From: Comamonadaceae bacterium
Lineage (GTDB): Bacteria > Pseudomonadota > Gammaproteobacteria > Burkholderiales > Burkholderiaceae_C
Length of the DNA stretch: 11,933 nt
NCBI GenBank assembly: GCA_947454585.1
Contig: CANGML010000032.1
Span: forward strand, 1-11,933
Reading direction: 5' to 3'
The translations under genes were made by a program, and so were the position numbers. Position 1 is the stretch's first letter; every line of letters starts with the position of its first letter. This document shows, one piece after another, positions 1 to 6,013 of this stretch. The notes under the pieces were generated by a model that was not told the origin of the DNA, ran no database searches, and saw only the letters and a list, made by a program, of their open reading frames with translations.

Positions 1-2090
1 AAAACCAGTGCGCTGGTTGCTGCGCCTGTGTTGCCTGCCACATCTGTTGCGGTCGTTGTCATGCTGTGTGCACCTTCACCCAACGCTGTGCTTGGTGTGA
101 AGCTCCAGGTGCCGGCCGCTGCGGCCACTGTTGTACCCAAGACGGTGACACCGTCTAGGACCGTCACAGTAGCGCCAGCTTCTGCTGTCCCGCTGAAGGT
201 GGGCAAAGTGTCGTTGCTTCTGCTGCCAGCAGCAATCGTTCCTGTCACTGTGCCCACATCGTCCGTAGCAATCAAAGCAGCGGGTGCGCTAGGTGCTGTC
301 GTGTCGATGGTGATCGCTAACGGCCCGCTGGCTCCACTGGTGTTGCCTGCTGCATCCACCAATGCATATGTGATGCTGCGTGTACCCGTTGTTAAGGGTG
401 TGTTCGGTGTCAGTGTGCCCGTGATTGCGTCGTAGGTCGCTGCGACTGCTATGCCGTCCACGTACAGCAGCGCACCTGTAGCGCCCGCCGGTAACGCACC
501 GATCTGGATGCCTGGCGTCGTGTCATCGGTCGCGCCCGCTGTGCTCGCCGTGGTGGTGATGCTGCCTACGTTGTCCGAGTAGCTTGTCGGTGCGCTTGGT
601 GTGGCTGGGGGTGCCGTGTCCAACGTGAAGGTGGTGATTGCGCTGGTGCCGCTCGCGTTGCCTGCATCATCTGTGGCCACCGCGCTCACACTGATCGTGC
701 CATCTGCCAGTTTGCCCGGGCCTGCACCTAAGTCCGCCGCTGTGAGCGTGACAGCTTGTGCCGCCCCCGTCCCCGTCACGGTCTTCGTCACCGTCTGCGT
801 GCCAGTGGTGAACGTCACCAAGATCGTGCTGTTCAATTCACCCGTGACCGTCACAGCACCTGCAGCAGCTTCGGCTGCAGTAGCACCACCGAGAACCTCT
901 GTGCCTAAGGCAATAGTCGGCAGAGACGGCGCTGCGGTGTCAATCGTCACTGCGCTTGCCAAGACTTGCGTCGTCGCATTGCCAGCAGCATCTGTCGAAG
1001 TCACGCTCACGCCTGTTGCGCCCGAGTCCCCAGCTTGAACCACATACGTCGCTGTGTAGTTGTTGTCTGTTCCATGCACCACCGTGGCTGTCTTCCCACC
1101 AATCGTGGCCGCCGTCACGGGGTCTGTGCTCGTGAAGGCCACAGTAATCGTGTCGCCCGCTTTTGCAAGCGTTGTGACTGCGTTGCTCGATACCTCGCTA
1201 CCCATCGCCACCGTGGGTGCTGCCGTGTCGATCGTGATCACCAACGCCCCGCTGGCTCCACTGGTGTTGCCTGCTGCATCCACCCATGCATATGTGATGC
1301 TGCGTGTACCCGTTGTTAAGGGCGTGTTCGGTGTCAGTGTCCCGGTACTTGCGTCATAGGTCGCAGCGACTGCTGTGCCATCCACATACAGCACCGCTCC
1401 GGTTGCGTCCGAGGGCAACGCGCCTACCTTGATGCCTGGTGTTGTGTCATCTGTCGTGCCTGCTGAGCTCGCCGTGTTGGTGATGCTGCCTACGTTGTCC
1501 GAGTAGCTTGTTGGTGCGCTTGGTGTAGCTGGGGCTGTCGTGTCTGCTGTTTGTGGATTCGACCCGCTACCACTGGCAGCCGCAGCTGCGGCTGCGCCCA
1601 CACCCACCACGACCGCGGTGAGTGGGCTAAAAGCAGCGGCCACCGGCAACAAAGCCCCGACCTCTACTGCCGCCAAACCAGCCACGGCGTTGCCGCCCAT
1701 GACTTGGCTGACGGGTGAAGCCCCGTCGACGAGGGACTCGGTCATACCGGTCAGTCCGCTGTCTTGGGGAAGGTATTCATACAGCAAGCCATCCGGTCCA
1801 CGGCCATAGACGATGGCGGGGTTGTTGGCCAAAATTTCTGGGTTGTAAAACCCTTCGATCACCACATCGGCTTGGGCGCTGTCGCCAATCGCAATGCTCA
1901 AGTCTTTGCCTACGCGCTTGGCCCGCAGATTGGCGGGGCCTCGGTTTTTTAAGGCTGGGTCTTGAAACTCATAACGCACCCCTTTTTCAGCGACGATGCG
2001 CGTTGGCGCTGTCCCTTGGGGGGCAACGTCGAAGGTCTTGGCTGATTTATCCGTTGTGCTTCGGGCAATGACTTTGAGCGTGTCGGCCAT
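1..2090 (-). CDS. Giant BapA-like surface adhesin with Ig-like repeats, N-terminal part (partial)
   Basis: The minus frame is open from ATG at 2090 to the window edge (696 codons, no stop), so the C-terminus lies outside. An AAGGAG Shine-Dalgarno sits 7 nt upstream. Residues 1-125 resemble the prefix domain of BapA-type biofilm proteins (GVRYEFQDP near 32-40, then AKRVGKDLSIAIGDSA); there is no Sec signal peptide. Residues 135-176 are Ala/Gly-rich and hydrophobic. Ig-like domains then follow at about 184-289, 290-388, 389-491, 492-597 and 598 onward. Each ends in a D-(A/D/V)-AGN motif followed by a TIDT-AP-type linker in most copies. Such proteins are usually exported by type I secretion and mediate adhesion or biofilm formation; export is inferred here because neither the C-terminus nor a secretion operon is visible. 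A different large Ig-repeat surface protein is possible. The plus-strand open frames over this region are low-complexity antisense shadows. Confidence 0.85.
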   Translation of the reverse strand, partial: MADTLKVIARSTTDKSAKTFDVAPQGTAPTRIVAEKGVRYEFQDPALKNRGPANLRAKRVGKDLSIAIGDSAQADVVIEGFYNPEILANNPAIVYGRGPDGLLYEYLPQDSGLTGMTESLVDGASPVSQVMGGNAVAGLAAVEVGALLPVAAAFSPLTAVVVGVGAAAAAAASGSGSNPQTADTTAPATPSAPTSYSDNVGSITNTASSAGTTDDTTPGIKVGALPSDATGAVLYVDGTAVAATYDASTGTLTPNTPLTTGTRSITYAWVDAAGNTSGASGALVITIDTAAPTVAMGSEVSSNAVTTLAKAGDTITVAFTSTDPVTAATIGGKTATVVHGTDNNYTATYVVQAGDSGATGVSVTSTDAAGNATTQVLASAVTIDTAAPSLPTIALGTEVLGGATAAEAAAGAVTVTGELNSTILVTFTTGTQTVTKTVTGTGAAQAVTLTAADLGAGPGKLADGTISVSAVATDDAGNASGTSAITTFTLDTAPPATPSAPTSYSDNVGSITTTASTAGATDDTTPGIQIGALPAGATGALLYVDGIAVAATYDAITGTLTPNTPLTTGTRSITYALVDAAGNTSGASGPLAITIDTTAPSAPAALIATDDVGTVTGTIAAGSRSNDTLPTFSGTAEAGATVTVLDGVTVLGTTVAAAAGTWSFTPSTALGEGAHSMTTTATDVAGNTGAATSALV
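292..621 (-). repeat. Ig-like domain repeat, copy 2 of the 924-bp-spaced pair
   Basis: This stretch encodes roughly residues 492-597 of the adhesin. It matches 1216-1545 in register at a constant offset of 924 bp (308 codons). The first ~100 bases from 328 differ from the other copy at only about five positions; the middle is more diverged and the region around 560-600 is again nearly identical. The encoded domains differ at about 13 of 95 compared residues. Confidence 0.85.
1216..1545 (-). repeat. Ig-like domain repeat, copy 1 of the 924-bp-spaced pair
   Basis: This is the N-terminal-proximal copy (residues about 184-289) of the domain repeated at 292-621. It shares the segments SYSDNVGSIT, LYVDG and TGTLTPNTPLTTGTRSITYA with the other copy. 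Two unlike Ig-like domains (about 290-388 and 389-491) lie between the copies, so the repeating unit appears to be a three-domain block. Confidence 0.85.
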
Positions 2091-2097
2091 ACTAATG

Positions 2098-2103
2098 CTC
2101 CTT
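2098..2103 (-). promoter_or_regulatory. Ribosome binding site of the adhesin gene
   Basis: AAGGAG reads on the minus strand and is separated by 7 nt from the ATG at 2090. It supports that start and marks the true N-terminus of the long open frame. Confidence 0.8.
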
Positions 2104-2124
2104 AAGGATTAATAATTGGGCCGA

Positions 2125-2154
2125 ATAATACTTTATAAGTACTGCAGATTACAA
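2125..2154 (-). promoter_or_regulatory. Candidate sigma-70-type promoter of the adhesin gene
   Basis: On the minus strand TTGTAA (2149-2154) is followed after 18 bp by TATTAT (2125-2130), which would start transcription near 2118 and leave a leader of about 28 nt. A perfect inverted repeat, TACTT-ATA-AAGTA (2129-2141), lies in the spacer and touches the -10 element, a position where an operator could act. The assignment rests on sequence resemblance only, in an AT-rich region where chance matches are common. Confidence 0.35.
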
Positions 2155-2230
2155 ACAAAGTTTTCGTTTATTTTTTGTTTATGTCGTTTTTAATGGTTTT
2201 CCTCTATGTGCGACAAACAAACACGAAAAC

Positions 2231-2262
2231 AAAAAGCCCGCCCCTGGCAACAAGGGCGGGCT
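2231..2262 (-). terminator. Rho-independent terminator after the solute-binding protein gene
   Basis: A 9-bp perfect stem (AGCCCGCCC at 2235-2243 with GGGCGGGCT at 2254-2262) encloses a 10-nt loop. On the minus strand it is followed by a T-rich run (TTTTGTTTT). It lies about 35 bp downstream of the stop at 2298, so it ends the three-gene unit transcribed from 5908 and insulates the adhesin gene, which then has its own promoter region. Confidence 0.9.
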
Positions 2263-2297
2263 CATCACGACAAGTAAGCGTCGCTAAGTGGACTGGA

Positions 2298-3260
2298 CTA
2301 GCCTTTCTTGGCGAGCCCTAATCTGTCAATGGTGGACTTTTCGGCCTCAAAGGTTTGTTGGCCATAACGGCTGTAGTCCTCGGTGCCCATGTAAATGATG
2401 GGTTGGAAAAAGCGGTCCAAGGTCTCCAGCACTTTGGGGTCTTCTAAGGTTTTCTTGAAGGCATCGTGCAACACGCGAACCACGGCAGGGCTCATGTTTT
2501 TGGGGCCGCCAATGCCAAAAGGTGATTCGGTGATGGTGTCCCAACCGCTTTCTTTGACGGTGGGGATGTCGGGGAAGGCTTTGGTACGTTGGCTGCCTAA
2601 GGTGGCGAGCAAACGCAGACGCCCTTCTTTGACCATAGGGGCGAACTCCAAGGTGCCGCTCATGATGCGGATGTGGCCACCCAAGATGGCTTGCATCAAT
2701 TCGGCCGAGCCTTTGTAGGGGATGTGGTTGAGCTCGATGCCCGCTTTTTGGCTGAACTCCTCGATCGCCAAGTGCGGGGTGGTGCCGGTACCGGTGCTGC
2801 CATATTCCACCTTGCCGGGGTTGGCGCGGGCGTAGGCGACCATCTCTTTGAGGGTTTTGAACGGGGCATCCAAGGTCGCAACCAAGCCAAAGGTATAGCC
2901 TGTTAGGCCCACGATATGGGTGAGGTCTTTGATGGGGTCAAACGACATTTTTTGCATGTGCGGCAACCGATAGATGCCCAAGGGCAACTGCGTGAGGGTA
3001 TAGCCATCGGGTCGCGCGTTCACCATGGCGGATGCGCCCAAGGTGCCGCCTGCGCCGGGCCGGTTTTCCACCACCACCGAGACGCCCAACTGCCGACCTG
3101 CGCTCTCGGCGAAAGCACGCATGACGGCATCGCTGCTGCCGCCGGCTGGCCAAGGGGCAATGAGGGTGATGGGTTTGCTGGGGAATTTGTCTTGCGCCAT
3201 GGCGGCGCTGGTGACCAAACCCGCCACACTGAGCAAGGTTTGACGACGGTTCATGTCCAT
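2298..3260 (-). CDS. Bug/TctC-family tripartite tricarboxylate transporter substrate-binding protein
   Basis: The product is a periplasmic solute-binding protein of about 320 residues, the usual family length. Family motifs are visible: PWPAGGSSD (36-44), VVVENRPGAGG (62-72), RPDGYTL (83-89), HIPYKG (179-184) and FPDIPTVKESG (229-239). The N-terminus has NRRQTLLS followed by a hydrophobic segment and AMA-Q, giving an export signal with probable cleavage near residue 22; the RR pair could allow Tat export. I chose ATG 3260 because AAGGAG lies 6 nt upstream. A longer frame starting at 3317 would overlap the ligase gene and put a non-signal stretch before the export signal. The ATG at 3254 is also possible. 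No membrane genes (tctA/tctB) are adjacent, which is common for these orphan proteins in Burkholderiales. The ligand cannot be read from sequence; the neighbouring acetoacetate-CoA ligase hints at a small organic acid. Confidence 0.92.
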   Translation of the reverse strand: MDMNRRQTLLSVAGLVTSAAMAQDKFPSKPITLIAPWPAGGSSDAVMRAFAESAGRQLGVSVVVENRPGAGGTLGASAMVNARPDGYTLTQLPLGIYRLPHMQKMSFDPIKDLTHIVGLTGYTFGLVATLDAPFKTLKEMVAYARANPGKVEYGSTGTGTTPHLAIEEFSQKAGIELNHIPYKGSAELMQAILGGHIRIMSGTLEFAPMVKEGRLRLLATLGSQRTKAFPDIPTVKESGWDTITESPFGIGGPKNMSPAVVRVLHDAFKKTLEDPKVLETLDRFFQPIIYMGTEDYSRYGQQTFEAEKSTIDRLGLAKKG

Positions 3261-3266
3261 GGAAAG

Positions 3267-3272
3267 CTCCTT
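3267..3272 (-). promoter_or_regulatory. Ribosome binding site of the solute-binding protein, abutting the ligase stop codon
   Basis: AAGGAG on the minus strand begins at 3272, the last base of the ligase TGA stop (3274-3272), and lies 6 nt before ATG 3260. It decides the start of the binding protein and suggests that ribosomes finishing the ligase can reinitiate here. Confidence 0.75.
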
Positions 3273-5341
3273 CAGGTCTTGATCTGCGACGCTAATGCAA
3301 CGTACCAATCGAGACAAGCAGGGTTTGCCATGGCATCTGGGTTGACGACCTTGTGGATGGGCTGGCCCAGCAAGAGCTTTTTGATGGGGAGCTCTTGTTT
3401 TTTGCCCGACAGGGTGCGCGGAATTTCTGTGACCTGGAAAATGTCGTTGGGCAAAAAGCGCGGGCTGAGCGCGGTTTTGATGGCGTGGTTGAGCTTGTCG
3501 CGCAAGGCATCGTCCAGCATCACGCCCGGGCGCAGCACCACAAACAAAGGCATGTAGCTGTCGCGGCCCAAATATTCCAAGTCCACCACCAGGCTGTCGA
3601 GCACCTCGGGCAAAGCTTCAACGGCGCTGTACAGCTCACTGGTGCCCATGCGCAAGCCGTGACGGTTGATGGTGGCGTCGCTACGGCCATAAATCACACA
3701 CGCGCCGGTGGCCGAGTTGATCTTGAGCCAATCGCCATGGCGCCACACGCCGCCCATGGTGGCTGGACCATCGCCCCCCCCAGGCAAGCGGCCCTGGCCG
3801 GGCGGGTACATGTCGAAGTAGCTGGAGAGGTAACGCGCGTTGTTTGAATCGCCCCAAAAATAAAGTGGCATCGAGGGAATGGGTTGCGTACAGACCAACT
3901 CACCGACGCCGTCCAACACGGCTTGGCCTTGCTCGTTCCAGGCTTCGACGGCGCAGCCCAGCAAGCGGCATTGCATTTCGCCGTGCACTTGTGGGAGCTC
4001 ACGGTTGCCGCCGATGAAAGCGCCCGCAAAGTCGGTACCGCCGGTGATGTTGCACCACCAAATATCACTGCCCGGCCCTTGCAACAACTGCAGTTGGGCC
4101 GAACCCCAACGCTGCGCGTCCTCACTCAAGGGCGAGCCGGTGCTGCCCAAGCCACGCAACTTGGCGAGTGCGGGCAAGCCCGTCAAGCGGACACCGGCCT
4201 TTTGGCAGTTGGCGTAAAACGCGGCCCCTGCGCCAAAGAACGTGACCCCCGTTTCCGCCGCAAAGCGCCAGAGGGTGAGCCAATCGGGTTTGTCTTTGAG
4301 GCCACCGGGATTGCCGTCGTAAATCACACAGGTGGTGCCGTTCAGCAAGCCGCTGGTTTGTGCATTCCACATGACCCAGCCCGTCGAGCTGTACCAGTGG
4401 TAACGCTCGCCCCAGCTGTTGGGGTGGTAGCTGCAACCAATGTCGTTGTGCAAAATTTTGAGGGCCATCGCCACGACCACAGTACCGCCGTGGCTGTGCA
4501 CGATGGGTTTGGGCAAGCCGGTGGTGCCGCTGGAATACACGATCCACAGCGGGTGATCAAACGGCAACCAACGTGGCTGGTAAGTTTGTGTGGCAGCATC
4601 GTCACGCAAGGTGGTGCTGGCGAAGTCGGTGCTGTCCGGCAGTTCGGCGTGCACGTTCAAGTTGCGCAGCAGCACCATGTGTTGCACCGTGGGCAAGGCA
4701 GCCCGCATGTCGGCGATGACCGACAAGCGGTCATGGTCACGGCCGGCGTAACGCACACCATCGCATGCAATCAACACTTTGGGCTCGATTTGTTTGAAGC
4801 GATCGAGCACGGCGTTGGCCCCCATGTCTGGCGCGCAAATGCTCCACACCGCACCCAAACTGGCGGTGGCCAAAAACGCCACCATCGCTTCGGGGGTGTT
4901 GGGCAAGTACGCCGCCACGCGGTCGCCCGGCGCTACGCCTTGCGCTTGCAGATGCAGGGCGAGGGAGGCAACTTGGCGCTGCAACTCGGGCCAGCTGAGT
5001 TCGCGGTGCAAGCCGGCTTCGTTGCGGCTGATCACAGCGGGCATGCCTGCGGCGTAGGCTGCATCGACATGGCGGAACACCTGCTGCACGTAGTTGACTT
5101 GCGCGCCGGTGAACCACTGACCGCCGGGCATGGCGTTGTCGACCAAGGCCGCTTGATGCGGGGTGGGCGAGGTCAATTCAAAGTAATCCCAAATGCTTTG
5201 CCAAAACGCATTCAGGTCGGTGATGGACCAGCGCCACAGCGCGTCATAGTTGTCAAACTGCAAGCCACGCTGGTCGCGCAGCCAGTCTTGGTACAAGCGA
5301 ATTTGCGGAACGAACGGGGCAGTCTGAACCGAGGCTTGCAT
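3272..5341 (-). CDS. aacS: Acetoacetate-CoA ligase (acetoacetyl-CoA synthetase)
   Basis: This is an adenylate-forming enzyme expected to convert acetoacetate, ATP and CoA to acetoacetyl-CoA, AMP and pyrophosphate in the cytoplasm, feeding ketone-body use or polyhydroxybutyrate/acetyl-CoA metabolism. The sequence shows an ACS-type N-terminal segment (LNAFWQSIWDYFEL, 43-56), the ATP-binding loop YSSGTTGLPKP (269-279), GGTDFAG (434-440), HGDW with the conserved Asp (535-538), GRSDATINRHGLRMG (552-566) and the C-terminal SGKK motif whose Lys647 should be the adenylation lysine. The GGTDFAG / HGEMQCR / PSMPLYFWGD series fits acetoacetate-CoA ligase better than acetyl-CoA synthetase. At 689 residues it is somewhat longer than typical, partly from a 17-residue Gly/Pro-rich insertion at 514-530. 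It starts 3 nt after the adenosyltransferase stop and is followed 11 nt later by the binding-protein start, so it is the middle gene of an operon. Large antisense open frames over it are GC-driven shadows. Confidence 0.93.
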   Translation of the reverse strand: MQASVQTAPFVPQIRLYQDWLRDQRGLQFDNYDALWRWSITDLNAFWQSIWDYFELTSPTPHQAALVDNAMPGGQWFTGAQVNYVQQVFRHVDAAYAAGMPAVISRNEAGLHRELSWPELQRQVASLALHLQAQGVAPGDRVAAYLPNTPEAMVAFLATASLGAVWSICAPDMGANAVLDRFKQIEPKVLIACDGVRYAGRDHDRLSVIADMRAALPTVQHMVLLRNLNVHAELPDSTDFASTTLRDDAATQTYQPRWLPFDHPLWIVYSSGTTGLPKPIVHSHGGTVVVAMALKILHNDIGCSYHPNSWGERYHWYSSTGWVMWNAQTSGLLNGTTCVIYDGNPGGLKDKPDWLTLWRFAAETGVTFFGAGAAFYANCQKAGVRLTGLPALAKLRGLGSTGSPLSEDAQRWGSAQLQLLQGPGSDIWWCNITGGTDFAGAFIGGNRELPQVHGEMQCRLLGCAVEAWNEQGQAVLDGVGELVCTQPIPSMPLYFWGDSNNARYLSSYFDMYPPGQGRLPGGGDGPATMGGVWRHGDWLKINSATGACVIYGRSDATINRHGLRMGTSELYSAVEALPEVLDSLVVDLEYLGRDSYMPLFVVLRPGVMLDDALRDKLNHAIKTALSPRFLPNDIFQVTEIPRTLSGKKQELPIKKLLLGQPIHKVVNPDAMANPACLDWYVALASQIKT

Positions 5342-5344
5342 GGC

Positions 5345-5908
5345 TCAGGCCTCGCCGCGCTGCATGCGCTCGCTTTTCCAATACACATCGTCGCCGCCAT
5401 CGAGGCGGTTCAAGACGCGGGCTAAGACGAACATCAAATCGCTCAAGCGGTTCAGGTATTGACGCGGGGCATCGCCAATGGCCTCTTCGTTACCCAGGGC
5501 CACCACTGCGCGCTCGGCGCGTCGCGCCACGGTGCGGCAGACGTGCGACAAGGACGCGCCGCGGGTACCAGCTGGCAAGATGAACTCTTCGAGTTTGGGC
5601 AACTGCGCGTTGTAGTGGGCCAAGGCATCGTCCAAGGCTTGCACGGCTTCTTCTTTGAGCAATTCAAAGCCGGGGATAGACAACTCACCGCCGAGGTTGA
5701 ACAACTGGTGCTGAATCTCGACGAGCACGTGGCGCACTTCGGGCGGCATGGTTTCGCACAACAACACGCCGATGTTGGAGTTGAGCTCGTCGACCTCGCC
5801 CATGGCATGCACGCGCAAGCTGTTTTTAGACACGCGTTGGTTGTTGCCTAGGCCGGTGGTGCCGGCGTCCCCCGTGCGGGTGGCAATTTGTGTGAGTCGA
5901 TTCCCCAT
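5345..5908 (-). CDS. PduO-type cob(I)alamin adenosyltransferase
   Basis: The product (187 aa, normal family length) should transfer the adenosyl group of ATP to cob(I)alamin or cob(I)yrinic acid a,c-diamide, making coenzyme B12. It has the ATP-binding N-terminal motif TRTGDAGTTGLG (10-21), GEVDELNSNIG (37-47), the helix RTVARRAER (125-133) and YLNRLSDLMFVLAR (151-164), all diagnostic of the PduO/MMAB fold rather than the unrelated CobA/BtuR type. ATG 5908 is preceded by AGGGA at 8 nt. It is the first gene of a three-gene unit; the ligase starts 3 nt after its TGA. The coupling to acyl-CoA metabolism suggests service to a B12-dependent mutase such as methylmalonyl-CoA mutase encoded elsewhere, which is inference. 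Confidence 0.95.
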   Translation of the reverse strand: MGNRLTQIATRTGDAGTTGLGNNQRVSKNSLRVHAMGEVDELNSNIGVLLCETMPPEVRHVLVEIQHQLFNLGGELSIPGFELLKEEAVQALDDALAHYNAQLPKLEEFILPAGTRGASLSHVCRTVARRAERAVVALGNEEAIGDAPRQYLNRLSDLMFVLARVLNRLDGGDDVYWKSERMQRGEA

Positions 5909-6013
5909 GTGCTTGGTCCCTGAACGCTAATTTGTGCTTATTGTGCCTGTCGCACACGCAGCGAACGGACTTGGGGGCTTCTTCTTAGAATCACAGCAAA
6001 CAGGAGACGCCCC
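5909..6013. promoter_or_regulatory. Divergent intergenic region between the adenosyltransferase and dehydrogenase genes
   Basis: These 105 bp must hold both divergent promoters unless the genes are read from further away. TTGTGC occurs twice (5932-5937 and 5941-5946, 9 bp apart). The second copy overlaps an inverted repeat, TGTGC-N5-GCACA (5942-5956). TAGAAT at 5986-5991 could be a -10 for the plus-strand gene but has no good -35. No confident promoter can be named. Confidence 0.4.
6002..6006 (+). promoter_or_regulatory. Ribosome binding site that fixes a GTG start
   Basis: AGGAG is followed after 7 nt by GTG at 6014. No in-frame ATG is better placed, so this site decides the non-ATG start of the dehydrogenase. 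Confidence 0.8.

Larger units (their letters stand above)
2091..2297. other. AT-rich intergenic region between the adhesin and the binding-protein gene
   Basis: This 207-bp gap separates two minus-strand units. Its right part holds the intrinsic terminator (2231-2262). Its left part (2104-2230) is markedly richer in A and T than the flanking genes and holds the candidate adhesin promoter. The octamer TTGTTTGT occurs twice on the minus strand (2151-2158 and 2213-2220). No small gene with a credible ribosome site was seen. Confidence 0.6.

Noticed and set aside
28..1359. Several plus-strand open frames rich in Val, Ala and Pro
   Set aside because: They are the complement of the repetitive Thr/Ala/Gly-rich adhesin and repeat with its 924-bp period.
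292..1545. Regular repeats as a possible CRISPR array or mobile repeat
   Set aside because: The repeats are long, in frame and encode Ig-like protein domains; there are only two copies and no short repeat-spacer pattern.
3261..3317. Upstream start for the solute-binding protein at 3317
   Set aside because: It would bury the export signal behind 19 residues read from the end of the ligase gene, while ATG 3260 has a well-spaced AAGGAG.
3884..5425. A 513-codon open frame on the plus strand, antisense to the ligase
   Set aside because: It lies over a well-conserved ligase gene, has no recognisable domain and a composition rich in Ala, Gly, His and Gln typical of antisense frames in GC-rich genes.
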